NCBI GenBank assembly: GCA_002478885.1
Contig: DLKC01000035.1
Span: 265 to 51,525 of the forward strand
Length of the DNA: 51,261 nucleotides
Direction of reading: 5' to 3'
From: Chitinophagaceae bacterium UBA7600
GTDB taxonomy: Bacteria > Bacteroidota > Bacteroidia > Chitinophagales > Chitinophagaceae
Shown here piece after piece: positions 26,111 through 35,048 of this stretch. The position numbers were made by a program, and so were the translations under genes. How positions within the stretch are numbered: the stretch's first letter is position 1; the number at the start of each line of letters is the position of its first letter. The notes beneath the pieces were generated by a model. That model saw nothing but the letters and a program-made list of their open reading frames with translations, ran no database searches and was not told the DNA's origin.

Positions 26111-26168
26111 TGTTGCGGGCTTTTGTTCGCTGCCTGACTTTAGTTGCGTCGCACACTTGTACTTTTGC
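26111..26168 (+). repeat. Dispersed intergenic repeat, A core, copy A7 (left arm of an inverted pair)
   Basis: Perfect core at 26143-26154 followed by ACTTGTAC. It pairs with copy A8 at the other end of a 117-base palindromic unit. Confidence 0.85.
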
Positions 26169-26238
26169 AACCGGTAGCAGCATTGAATGCAAAAATTATT
26201 TATGGAGCGGTTTATACTTTTTGCTGCTTTATTGTTGC

Positions 26239-26273
26239 CGTACAAGCGTGCGACGCAACAACAGCCGATACCA
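26239..26273 (-). repeat. Dispersed intergenic repeat, A core, copy A8 (right arm of an inverted pair)
   Basis: Perfect core on the minus strand at 26248-26259, preceded by GTACAAG. It is complementary to A7 over 19 of 20 positions. Confidence 0.85.
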
Positions 26274-26322
26274 GAGAGAAAGCAGGATTCGTAAACACAT
26301 TTCTATTGGAAAGTGGAGATTC

Positions 26323-27405
26323 TCAGAGAAACTGATCGCCAATATTTCGTCTTACCTCAGCAACATATTCTTTTATCTGCTGCTCTTTTTCCTTTTTACA
26401 GATAAGCAAAACATCGTTTGTATCTATAACGATAAAATCGTCGAGGCCCTGTAATACCAGTAACTTTTCGCTGTCAACAGAAACCATGCATTTTGTTGCA
26501 TCTATCACCATTACATTGTTGCCAGCCACAGCGTTACCGAGATAGTCCTTTTCAAGATTATCGTAGGCACTGTTCCATGTTCCAAGGTCGCTCCAGCCAA
26601 ATGACGCGGGAATCACATAAACATTTTTCGCGTGTTCCATTATGGCATAGTCGATGGAAATATTGGTGCACAGGGGATAAATGCGGTCAAGCGCATCTTT
26701 CTCTTCCGGGGTATTAAAATATTCCTGCTCGGCTGCAAACAACTCGAACATTTCGTTTTGGTGCTGCTCAAAAGCTTTGATGATCTGTTTTACCGGCCAT
26801 ATAAAAATCCCTGCATTCCAAAGAAAATCACCGCTGGCTATAAAAGCGCGGGCCAGTTCGTTGTTAGGTTTTTCGGTAAAGGTTTTTACTTTAAAAATAT
26901 TGTCAGCAACAGCAATTGCTTCATGCTGTATATAGCCATATCCTGTATTTGGATGTGTGGGATTTATGCCGAGTGTAATTAATGACTTCATATGCTCCAC
27001 AAAAGCAGTTGCCTGCAGCGAAACCCGCTGGAATTCCTCATCGTCTGCAACAAAGTGATCGCTCGGAGCTACGATCATCGTTGCTTCAGGGTCCTGCTTC
27101 ATTAATTTGAAGGCCATATACGCGATACAAGGCGCTGTGTTCTTACGGCTTGGCTCAGCAAGAATATTTAGTGGGTTAACATGTGGCAATTGCATTTTTA
27201 CAATGTCCACATATTCCTTTTCAGTTATAATGTAAATATTTTCTTTTGGTATAAATGCCGCGTACCGTTCATAGGTTGTTTGAATAAGCGTTTTTCCTGT
27301 ATTTAAAATATCTATGAATTGTTTTGGGAACCTGGTTCTGCTCTTTGGCCAAAATCTGCTTCCAATACCACCGGCAAGAATCGCTGCATAATGATGTTTA
27401 TTCAT
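26323..27405 (-). CDS. manC: Mannose-1-phosphate guanylyltransferase
   Basis: A 360-residue nucleotidyltransferase that makes GDP-mannose from mannose 1-phosphate and GTP. The signature LAGGIGSRFWPKSRTRFPKQ is at residues 10-29, followed by PHVNPLNILAEPSRKNTAPC and MIVAPSDHFV. There is no phosphomannose isomerase domain, so it is the short, single-function form. It feeds fucose or mannose sugars to surface glycans. It ends the run with kdsD, 17 bases downstream of it. Confidence 0.9.
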   Translation of the reverse strand: MNKHHYAAILAGGIGSRFWPKSRTRFPKQFIDILNTGKTLIQTTYERYAAFIPKENIYIITEKEYVDIVKMQLPHVNPLNILAEPSRKNTAPCIAYMAFKLMKQDPEATMIVAPSDHFVADDEEFQRVSLQATAFVEHMKSLITLGINPTHPNTGYGYIQHEAIAVADNIFKVKTFTEKPNNELARAFIASGDFLWNAGIFIWPVKQIIKAFEQHQNEMFELFAAEQEYFNTPEEKDALDRIYPLCTNISIDYAIMEHAKNVYVIPASFGWSDLGTWNSAYDNLEKDYLGNAVAGNNVMVIDATKCMVSVDSEKLLVLQGLDDFIVIDTNDVLLICKKEKEQQIKEYVAEVRRNIGDQFL

Positions 27406-27422
27406 TATTAAGTTTTCAGATA

Positions 27423-28388
27423 TTAAATAATGCCTTCCCTTATTAAGTCGTGCAAATGTAGCATTCCGAGATAATAACCATCGGTGTCGGTAATAATTAA
27501 CTGGCTTATGTCGAACTTCTTTAACAGTTCAAAGGCTTCAACTGCTAGCAGGTCTGGCTGCGCAGTTTTTGGATTATTACAAAATATATCGACCGCTTTA
27601 AATTGTCTCACATCCGACGCATTTTCAAGCATTCGCCTTACATCACCATCGGTAACAACCCCGGTTACGCGATCAGCGTCGTCGACCACTGCTGTAGCTC
27701 CCACCCGCCCCTTGCTTATTTCAATGATAATATCTTTGAGCGGTGTATCAGCTTTTACCTTTGGCCGTGCATTCATTCTATAGATATCATCCACTTTAAG
27801 ATAAAGTCTTTTTCCAAGGTTGCCACCGGGGTGAAAACGGGCAAAATCTTTACCTGTAAAATGATTGATTTCCATAAGGCAAACTGCCAAAGCATCACCC
27901 ATAACCATTTGAGCAGTAGTGCTTGTTGTTGGGGCAAGATTATTCGGGCAAGCCTCTTTTTCAACGCTGGTATCCAGTACTAGGTCAGCGGTCCTGGCAA
28001 GAAATGAATCCTTCTTGCCGATCATGCCTACCAGGGTATTGCCAAAGCTTTTTATGAGTGGTGCCAGCACTTTTATTTCGGGACTTTCACCGCTTTTGCT
28101 GATGATGATAACTATATCGTCTTCTTGCACCATACCGAGATCGCCATGTATGGCATCGGCTGCATGAAGAAACAATGCCGGCGTTCCGGTTGAATTAAGC
28201 GTTGCAACAATTTTCTGCCCGACAATAGCGCTTTTACCTATGCCTGAAACAACAACCCGGCCCTTAGACTGGTGAATCGATTGCACTACTTTCACAAAAC
28301 CGTCATCGATAAAGCGTCTAATGCCAGCCACTGATTCGGCCTCAAGATCTATAGTATGTAAGGCAGACGATATGATCTTTTCGTTCAT
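27423..28388 (-). CDS. kdsD: Arabinose-5-phosphate isomerase (KdsD/KpsF family)
   Basis: A 321-residue enzyme turning ribulose 5-phosphate into arabinose 5-phosphate, the first step to Kdo for LPS. A SIS domain fills about residues 35-170 (GIGKSAIVGQKIVATLNSTG, IHGDLGMVQEDDIVI, SKSGESPEI), and two CBS domains follow (residues 205-320). The ATG at 28388 replaces an earlier open start at 28469. A -7-type box lies only five bases upstream, so the transcript may be nearly leaderless. Confidence 0.92.
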   Translation of the reverse strand: MNEKIISSALHTIDLEAESVAGIRRFIDDGFVKVVQSIHQSKGRVVVSGIGKSAIVGQKIVATLNSTGTPALFLHAADAIHGDLGMVQEDDIVIIISKSGESPEIKVLAPLIKSFGNTLVGMIGKKDSFLARTADLVLDTSVEKEACPNNLAPTTSTTAQMVMGDALAVCLMEINHFTGKDFARFHPGGNLGKRLYLKVDDIYRMNARPKVKADTPLKDIIIEISKGRVGATAVVDDADRVTGVVTDGDVRRMLENASDVRQFKAVDIFCNNPKTAQPDLLAVEAFELLKKFDISQLIITDTDGYYLGMLHLHDLIREGII

Positions 28389-28393
28389 CGGCG

Positions 28394-28401
28394 CAAAGTT
28401 A
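28394..28401 (-). promoter_or_regulatory. Possible -7 promoter box very close to kdsD
   Basis: On the minus strand TAACTTTG matches TAnnTTTG, five bases before the ATG at 28388. A -33 element is not obvious. Confidence 0.4.
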
Positions 28402-28599
28402 AACTTTAACAAGAATGGTTTTTTAATAAAAACTTTCAGGGTTATATTCGCCAAATCTGCCAAAATCACGTAATAACCCCGGCGTTTAGCTTATTACTTC
28501 TGCAATAACCTTAAAAATTAAGGTGAAATAACGGATTTATGCAGTAACTTTTAGTTTATTTAATTCTCATCCGAAGAGGGATGAATATACTTGTGTACA

Positions 28600-30897
28600 A
28601 TGGGAACTATTTCAAAAAAGCCGGTTTCCAAATCGGCTAAGAGCGCAAAACTGCAAACTGTAAAAAAGGAAAAAGCTTCAGTAAAAACAGAAAACCCAAC
28701 CCACGACCACGATATCCTTGATGGCTTACGCGCACATTTTGGTTTCGAACAATTTAAGGGTAGACAGGAAGATGCAATTCATAGTCTCTTGAATGGAAGA
28801 GACACATTTGTTATTATGCCAACAGGTGGCGGAAAAAGCTTATGCTACCAGTTACCTGCTATGATTCTTGAGGGCTGTGCAATTATCGTCAGCCCGCTTA
28901 TCGCTCTTATGAAAAATCAGGTCGACCTTGTGCGGGGCTACAGCGAAAAGGATGATGTAGCACATTTTCTTAATTCATCGCTTAATAAAGGACAAATAAA
29001 GGAAGTTAAAGATGATCTTGTAGCAGGTAAGACTAAATTATTATATGTAGCTCCCGAGACGTTGACCAAGCAGGAAAATCTCGACTTTTTCAGTGATCTT
29101 AAAATATCCTTTTTCGCGGTAGACGAGGCACATTGTATCTCAGAATGGGGCCATGATTTTCGCCCTGAATACCGCCGCCTCAGGGAAATGATGGATATTA
29201 TTAATCCAGACATTCCCGTGGTTGCCCTGACAGCTACCGCCACACCAAAAGTGCAGAGCGATATTGTAAAAAATCTCGGCCTTCGTGATCCCAATATTTT
29301 CATTTCATCTTTTAACAGACCAAATCTTTATTACGAAATCCAGCCAAAGATCAAGAAGGATCAAACGGTAAAAAGCATCGTGCGCTTTATTTCCCAGAAC
29401 ATGGGTAAAAGCGGCATCATCTATACACTTAACAGGAAGACCACTGAAGAGTTGGCAGAAGTGCTTGTTGCCAACAACATTAAAGCCGTAGCATACCACG
29501 CCGGCCTCGACGCTAAGTTGCGTGCCGACCGGCAAGACCAATTTCTCAACGAAGATGTGCAGGTGATCGTGGCAACCATTGCCTTCGGTATGGGTATAGA
29601 TAAGCCCGATATCCGTTTTGTAATTCATTTCAACATTCCAAAATCAATTGAAAATTATTACCAGGAAACAGGTCGGGCAGGTCGCGACGGGCTGGAAGGA
29701 AAATGCATCCTGTATTACTCTCACAAAGATGTTTCCAAGCTCGAACACCTGATGCGTGATAAGCCATTAAGCGAAAGGGAGATCGGCGCCCAGCTTATTA
29801 ATGAAACGGTGGCTTACGCGGAAAGCTCTGTTTGCCGCCGCAAAATACTCCTGCATTACTTTGGTGAAGAACGTGAAGAAGCGAATTGCGAAAACTGCGA
29901 TAACTGCCTTCATCCAAAAGAGAAAATGGAAGCAAAAGAAGAAGCGGTCAAAACACTAAAAGTAATCAAAGCACTTGATGAGCGTTTTACGGCAGACTAC
30001 GTAGTAAACGTAATTATCGGCAAGCTCACACCTCAGCTTACCATGTACCGCCACGAAAAACTGGCCGAGTTTGGAATCGGTAAAGATAAAGATGAGCACT
30101 TCTGGAATAGCTTGATCAGGCAACTACTGCTTGAAAACCTCATTCGTAAAGACATTGAAGAATATGGCTTGCTTAAGCTTACAGAAAAAGGCGCTAAGTT
30201 TATGAAGAAGCCAGCCTCATTCAGGATTGTTTTAAATAACCTCTTTGAAGAGGCCAATGAAGATGATGAAGAAAATGAAGGTGCAGCTGGTACGGCCGCA
30301 GCATCGGATGACAAATTGTTTGAAATGCTGAAAGAACTTCGCCATCGGGAAGCAAAGAAAAAAGCACTGCCGCCATTTGTTATTTTCCTCGAATCTTCGT
30401 TACAGGATATGGCAACCATGTATCCTACCACAATGCTCGAGCTTGAAAAATGCCAGGGTGTAAGTAAGGGCAAAGCATTGCGCTATGGAAAGCCTTTTAT
30501 CGAGATGATCGCGAAATATGTCGAGGAAAATGATATAGAACGTCCCGATGATTTTGTAATGAAATCGGTTGCTAATAAAAGCAGCAACAAGATCTACATC
30601 ATTCAAAACGTTGATAAAAAGATCCCGCTCGAAACCATTGCACGCAACAAAGATTTTCGCATCGATGCGTTACTGGAAGAAATGGAAACAATCGTAGCAA
30701 GCGGCACCAAGCTCAACCTCGGTTATGCGATCGACGATATGCTCGACGAAGATGAGCAGGACGAGATCATGGACTATTTTAAAAACTGCGAAACCTCTTC
30801 ACTTGATGTTGCAAAAGAAGAACTTGCTTCCGGTGGTTATAACTGGGAACAGCTAAAGATCATGCGCATCAAATTCCTCAGCGAATACGGTAACTAA
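28600..30897 (+). CDS. recQ: ATP-dependent DNA helicase RecQ
   Basis: A 765-residue superfamily 2 helicase for DNA repair. Walker A TGGGKS is at residues 75-80, DEAH at 175-178 with [15 protein letters not shown] after it, and the second RecA domain ends near residue 380 with TGRAGRDG. A zinc site is formed by CRRK and CENCDNC, then the RQC winged helix. An HRDC domain covers about residues 590-650 ([20 protein letters not shown]). A C-terminal helix-turn-helix-like region follows. The basic N-terminal 25 residues precede the core. Confidence 0.95.
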   Translation: MGTISKKPVSKSAKSAKLQTVKKEKASVKTENPTHDHDILDGLRAHFGFEQFKGRQEDAIHSLLNGRDTFVIMPTGGGKSLCYQLPAMILEGCAIIVSPLIALMKNQVDLVRGYSEKDDVAHFLNSSLNKGQIKEVKDDLVAGKTKLLYVAPETLTKQENLDFFSDLKISFFAVDEAHCISEWGHDFRPEYRRLREMMDIINPDIPVVALTATATPKVQSDIVKNLGLRDPNIFISSFNRPNLYYEIQPKIKKDQTVKSIVRFISQNMGKSGIIYTLNRKTTEELAEVLVANNIKAVAYHAGLDAKLRADRQDQFLNEDVQVIVATIAFGMGIDKPDIRFVIHFNIPKSIENYYQETGRAGRDGLEGKCILYYSHKDVSKLEHLMRDKPLSEREIGAQLINETVAYAESSVCRRKILLHYFGEEREEANCENCDNCLHPKEKMEAKEEAVKTLKVIKALDERFTADYVVNVIIGKLTPQLTMYRHEKLAEFGIGKDKDEHFWNSLIRQLLLENLIRKDIEEYGLLKLTEKGAKFMKKPASFRIVLNNLFEEANEDDEENEGAAGTAAASDDKLFEMLKELRHREAKKKALPPFVIFLESSLQDMATMYPTTMLELEKCQGVSKGKALRYGKPFIEMIAKYVEENDIERPDDFVMKSVANKSSNKIYIIQNVDKKIPLETIARNKDFRIDALLEEMETIVASGTKLNLGYAIDDMLDEDEQDEIMDYFKNCETSSLDVAKEELASGGYNWEQLKIMRIKFLSEYGN

Positions 30898-30916
30898 ATT
30901 TTTAAAGCAATACATA

Positions 30917-30951
30917 CAATGCCCTTCCGCCGGGGAGGGCATTGTTATTTT
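30917..30951 (+). terminator. Terminator after recQ
   Basis: CAATGCCCT (30917-30925) pairs with AGGGCATTG (30936-30944), with three more pairs inside, then a T-rich stretch. Confidence 0.85.
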
Positions 30952-30968
30952 ATGTACCCAACTGTAGT

Positions 30969-31009
30969 ACATAAATGCGGCTACCGTTGCGTCGCACACT
31001 TCATTTGTT
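30969..31009 (+). repeat. Dispersed intergenic repeat, A core, copy A9
   Basis: Perfect core at 30986-30997. The 500-base gap from 30898 to 31398 holds the recQ terminator, this copy, copy A10 and no gene that I can support. Confidence 0.8.
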
Positions 31010-31278
31010 GTATCGCTATTCAGCATTCAAGGCGTTCGATCCGTGAAAAGTTCCTTGAAAAACTTTGCATTCCAAAATGGAATGAAATTGTAAGGAAACT
31101 CTGTTCTGCGGATCTTGTTAGTCGATAATAGCCTTAACCCGCAAATAAAAGGATGATAAGCCAAAGCACAACTGATCAACGAAACCACGAAAGTTTTAGA
31201 ACCTATGTATTTTTTCCGTCTGTTCAAGCGAACGAACAATTCCCTTTGCAGACGAGATGATAATCCTGTAACTTAAAG

Positions 31279-31346
31279 CGGTGCAGCAGCAGTGTACGAC
31301 GCAACCGCAGATGCACAGCGAACTGTAGCCGGCTCCATAAAAATCC
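31279..31346 (-). repeat. Dispersed intergenic repeat, A core, copy A10
   Basis: Minus-strand core GTTGCGTCGTAC (31294-31305), one change from consensus. CCGGCT lies at 31329-31334 on the plus strand and TCCATAAAAAT follows, the usual far end. Confidence 0.75.
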
Positions 31347-31398
31347 AAACTTCCACTTTGAATAAACTTATTTTACTTTAGCTGTTAAACAAAAATTT

Positions 31399-32487
31399 CT
31401 GTCAGCACCAACTGCATACCAGTCGGGATTTCGAAAACGCTTTTTTAAAAATAAAGGCGCGGCTATTGGTATGATAGTTATTTGCTTCGCTATACTGTTG
31501 GCTGTTTTCGGTTATTTTATAGCGCCTGATAATTCTCCTTATGCTAACCGTATTATTCCCGCGATCGCAAACCAGCAGGCAGGTTTTGAAATTGAATTGT
31601 TACGTGTAAAAAAGGATTCGGTTGTTGAGTGCAACATTGGTCTTTTCGAGCGAATGCTCAATGGTAAAGACGATGCTTATTTGCTTGTGCCGGTGGTTGC
31701 ACACCAGCTAGTTGGCGATAGCATTTTTGCGCAAAAGTTTATTGATGATAATATAACAGAAAACATAAACTATGCATTGAAGAAGCTTGCTGCTGATCCG
31801 GTAATAAAACAAAAATTTTACTTGGGTACAGACAAGTTTGGCCGCGATATTCTCAGTCGCCTGATCATTGGAACAAGAGTGAGTTTAAGTGTCGGGTTGA
31901 TAGCAGTGATTATATCGCTTACGATTGGAATTTTTCTCGGCGCTATTGCTGGTTACTACAAAGGCAAAACAGATGATGTGGTCATGTGGTTGATCAATGT
32001 TATATGGAGTATTCCAACATTGCTGCTTGTTTTTGCTGTGACGCTTTTATTGGGCAAGGGTTTTTGGCAGGTGTTTATCGCCGTTGGTCTTACCATGTGG
32101 GTAAACGTTGCAAGGCTTGTACGTGGGCAAATACTAGCTGTGCGTGAACTGGAATATGTAGAAGCCGCAAGGGCATTGGGTTTTTCTGATACAAGAATAA
32201 TCGTGCGGCATATTTTGCCAAACATTCTTGGTCCCGTTATGGTAATCGCCGCATCCAATTTTGCATCAGCAATTGTTATCGAAGCAGGTTTGAGTTTTCT
32301 TGGTGTCGGCGTTCAACCCCCGCAACCAAGCTGGGGACTAATGATAAAGGAAAACTACAATTTTATTGTCACCAACAATCCCATGCTGGCTTTGGAACCG
32401 GGCATCGCGATTATACTGCTCGTGTTGGCATTCAACCTTGTGGGCAATGGCCTGCGAGATGCGTTGAACGTAAAAGGAAAATTATAA
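31399..32487 (+). CDS. ABC transporter permease, DppC/OppC family, with upstream non-ATG start
   Basis: An inner-membrane permease of peptide/nickel type. The EAA loop YVEAARALGFSDTRIIVRHI lies near the middle and GLSFLGVGVQPPQPSWG follows. The first ATG is at 31471, but the codons just before it read FRKRFFKNKGAAIGM, the conserved cytoplasmic start of DppC/OppC, so the protein begins earlier. The frame is closed by TAA at 31363-31365, and no ATG, GTG or TTG lies between; CTG at 31399 is the best candidate start, but uncertain. The loop after helix 1 is about 95 residues. No DppB, ATPase or binding protein gene is adjacent. Confidence 0.85.
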   Translation: MSAPTAYQSGFRKRFFKNKGAAIGMIVICFAILLAVFGYFIAPDNSPYANRIIPAIANQQAGFEIELLRVKKDSVVECNIGLFERMLNGKDDAYLLVPVVAHQLVGDSIFAQKFIDDNITENINYALKKLAADPVIKQKFYLGTDKFGRDILSRLIIGTRVSLSVGLIAVIISLTIGIFLGAIAGYYKGKTDDVVMWLINVIWSIPTLLLVFAVTLLLGKGFWQVFIAVGLTMWVNVARLVRGQILAVRELEYVEAARALGFSDTRIIVRHILPNILGPVMVIAASNFASAIVIEAGLSFLGVGVQPPQPSWGLMIKENYNFIVTNNPMLALEPGIAIILLVLAFNLVGNGLRDALNVKGKL

Positions 32488-32502
32488 CAAGACCAACAAA
32501 AT

Positions 32503-33492
32503 TTATTGGTTTACAAAAGACATCATCGCTTCGGGATAACGCGTGCCGGAAGCAATTCCTTTAGGTGCAATGTTGTCAATTGCTGCAAGCTCTTCTGCGG
32601 AGAAACTTACATTTACAGCACCTGCATTTTCTTCTAAATATTTAATGCGTTTAGTACCCGGTATCGGAAATATATGATCGTATTTCGCCATTGTCCACGC
32701 AAGCGCCAATTGCGATGCTGTACATCCTTTTTTTACAGCCAGTGATTCAAGCTTCTGAGCCAAATCGAGGTTCTTCTGAAAATTTTCTCCCTGGAACCGG
32801 GGCGATAATCTTCGATAGTCATCCTGGGCAAAATCTTCAAATTTTTTTATCTGGCCGGTCAGGAATCCACGGCCCAGGGGGCTGTAAGCAACAAAGGCAA
32901 TGCCCAGTTCTTTGCAGGTATCGATCAGTTCATCTTCAGGTTCGCGGCTCCATAAAGAATATTCTGTTTGCAATGCAGTAATCGGGTGCACAGCATGGGC
33001 CTTGCGCAATGTTGCCGGTGAAACTTCTGATAAACCAATTCCTTGTATTTTTCCTTCTTGTACTAATTGGGCCATTGCCTCAACAGTTATTTCGATATCC
33101 GTTGCAGGGTCTTTGCGATGCAGGTAATACAGGTCGATCACGTCAACATCCAGCCTTTTCAGGCTTGCTTCACAGGAGATTTTTACATATGCAGGCTTGC
33201 CATTTAATCCTCGTTTCATCGGGTCATGGGGGTCGCGCACGATACCAAATTTGGTTGCGAGTGTAATCTTGTCTCTAAAGCCTTTAATGGCTTTGCCAAC
33301 AAGTATTTCATTTTTGTGGGGTCCATATGCATCGGCAGTATCTAAAAAAGTTATACCAAGTTCAATTGCCCGGTGGATGGTCTTGATTGATTCTGTATCA
33401 TCAGTTTGGCCATAAAATTCACTCATGCCCATACAACCAAGACCAGGTGCCGATGCTATAAGGCCTTGTGATCCCAATGATTTTACTTTCAT
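32503..33492 (-). CDS. Aldo/keto reductase
   Basis: A 329-residue NADPH-dependent oxidoreductase with the (beta/alpha)8 barrel. The catalytic tetrad is visible: Asp and Tyr in [14 protein letters not shown] (about residues 49-62), Lys in TLATKFG, His in YYLHRKDP. The C-terminal coenzyme loop reads [16 protein letters not shown]. It belongs to the AKR subfamily with YhdN/IolS-like proteins; the substrate cannot be told. It converges with the permease gene, 15 bases apart. Confidence 0.92.
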   Translation of the reverse strand: MKVKSLGSQGLIASAPGLGCMGMSEFYGQTDDTESIKTIHRAIELGITFLDTADAYGPHKNEILVGKAIKGFRDKITLATKFGIVRDPHDPMKRGLNGKPAYVKISCEASLKRLDVDVIDLYYLHRKDPATDIEITVEAMAQLVQEGKIQGIGLSEVSPATLRKAHAVHPITALQTEYSLWSREPEDELIDTCKELGIAFVAYSPLGRGFLTGQIKKFEDFAQDDYRRLSPRFQGENFQKNLDLAQKLESLAVKKGCTASQLALAWTMAKYDHIFPIPGTKRIKYLEENAGAVNVSFSAEELAAIDNIAPKGIASGTRYPEAMMSFVNQ

Positions 33493-33647
33493 AGATGTTG
33501 ATTTTCAAAAATGACTAATGATATAAAGTTCCGGCAAAACGCGTTTAAAAGCAGCATAAAGAGTAAAGATTTGTTGTCCCTTAAAGATTAATTGGGCTTT
33601 TGATGCGGCAAATCAACTATTTTGCCGGGTAACCGCGCAGATAACCG

Positions 33648-34829
33648 ATGCAACTGTCTATTATCATCGTCAACTATAACGTAAAGTTCTTTTTGGAGCA
33701 ATGTCTTTGTTCTGTAAAGAAAGCTATACGCAGCATCAATGCCGAGGTATTGGTGGTTGATAACCGTTCGGTGGACGGTAGTCTTGAATACCTGTTACCA
33801 AAATTTCCGTGGGTTAATTTTATTGGGTCACCATCAAATGTTGGTTTTGCCAAAGCCAATAATATTGCCTTGCAGCAGTGCAAAGGAGACTATGTTTTAT
33901 ACCTTAACCCCGACACAATTATTCCTGAAAACAGTTTACAAGATTGTCTTGATTTTTTAAGTAGCAATAAAACCGTCGGTGCGGCCGGCGTACGGATGAT
34001 CGATGGATCCGGGAATTTTTTGCCCGAGAGTAAGAGAGCCTTTCCATCTCCGGTTGTATCGTTTTATAAACTAAGTGGGTTGTCTGCTTTATTTCCAAAG
34101 TCTGCTGTGTTCAACAAATATGCGTTGGGTAATCTTTCAGATATCGAATTGCATGAAGTGGATGTTTTGTGCGGTGCATTTTTCATGGCTGAAAGAAAAC
34201 TACTGAACGATCTTAACGGCTTTGATGAAGCTTTTTTTATGTATGGTGAAGACATCGATCTGAGTTACCGTATTCAAAAGGCGGGGAAAAAACTATTTTA
34301 TCTCGGCACAACAAACATCATCCATTTTAAAGGCGAGAGTTCTTTAAGCGACGATCGCGTTTATGTAAAGATATTTTACGAGGCAATGTTTGTGTTCGTA
34401 AAAAAGCATTTCAATGGTAGTAATGCTTTTTTAATGAAGCTGTTTTTACAGGTGGGTATAGCTGCCCGCGCTTTAGTTAGCCTTGCAACCTTGCCTTTTA
34501 GAAAGCCCGGTAACAAACTGAAACTGTTGAGCAAATCCAATACAAAGCACCTACTATTGGTCGGCGAGGCAGAAAACAGGGCTACGGCGAAAAATATACT
34601 TGCGGCTAATTCAATAGCTGTGCAGCAGGAGTCGAATTCACTGAATGTGGAAATAAAAAATACAGCCGTTGTTTTTTGCTGCGGCCGGTTAGCTTATGAA
34701 ACCGCAATTGCATTTGTGGCAGCGAACAGAGAGGGCAATACATACTGCTGGCATGGAGACAATAGCAGGTGCATTGCCGGAAGTACCAATAAGAATTATA
34801 CCGGCACCGTTTTTAGTTTAGTTGAGTAA
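33648..34829 (+). CDS. Family 2 glycosyltransferase with an extra C-terminal region
   Basis: A 393-residue GT-A glycosyltransferase. The N-terminus LSIIIVNYNVKFFLEQCL and the segments EVLVVDNRSVDGS and LYLNPDTIIPEN (the metal-binding acidic pair) are typical of rhamnosyl-type GT2 enzymes; MYGEDIDLSYRIQKAG follows. Residues after about 300 hold an additional alpha/beta segment (HLLLVGEAENRATAKNIL) not needed for the GT-A fold. It may add sugars to a cell-surface glycan. It is transcribed in the same direction as the GH3-type gene 219 bases later. Confidence 0.88.
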   Translation: MQLSIIIVNYNVKFFLEQCLCSVKKAIRSINAEVLVVDNRSVDGSLEYLLPKFPWVNFIGSPSNVGFAKANNIALQQCKGDYVLYLNPDTIIPENSLQDCLDFLSSNKTVGAAGVRMIDGSGNFLPESKRAFPSPVVSFYKLSGLSALFPKSAVFNKYALGNLSDIELHEVDVLCGAFFMAERKLLNDLNGFDEAFFMYGEDIDLSYRIQKAGKKLFYLGTTNIIHFKGESSLSDDRVYVKIFYEAMFVFVKKHFNGSNAFLMKLFLQVGIAARALVSLATLPFRKPGNKLKLLSKSNTKHLLLVGEAENRATAKNILAANSIAVQQESNSLNVEIKNTAVVFCCGRLAYETAIAFVAANREGNTYCWHGDNSRCIAGSTNKNYTGTVFSLVE

Positions 34830-34833
34830 AAAG

Positions 34834-34900
34834 CAATGTGTACAAGAGTGCGACGCAACCAAAGCCTTATAGCAGCACTAATGCCGGTAACATAAATCAC
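34834..34900 (-). repeat. Dispersed intergenic repeat, A core, copy A11
   Basis: Perfect core on the minus strand (34848-34859), preceded by GTACAAGA and ending in CCGGTAACATAAA. It fills a third of the gap between the glycosyltransferase and GH3-type genes. Confidence 0.8.
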
Positions 34901-35048
34901 TTGCTTTAAAGCAGCGCAAACTTTGTAACTTAACAGCGCCGGAAATATTATGTTGAAGCTGCTTGTAACAGTTTTCAACCGCTGAGCAAGTCGTGATCAA
35001 TAATAAAAGCTTTAACGTAGATTCGCCAACTAAAATTCCTGTTAACGC

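Noticed and set aside
26083..26454. 123-residue plus-strand open frame across the inverted repeat pair
   Set aside because: It runs through two repeat copies and the end of manC, has a cysteine-rich odd composition and no recognisable start context.
28567..28584. TCATCC-GAAGAG-GGATGA hairpin before recQ
   Set aside because: Only six base pairs, with no T run and no neighbour that would need it; likely chance.
30919..31128. 69-residue plus-strand open frame after recQ
   Set aside because: It covers the recQ terminator and a repeat copy; composition is not protein-like.
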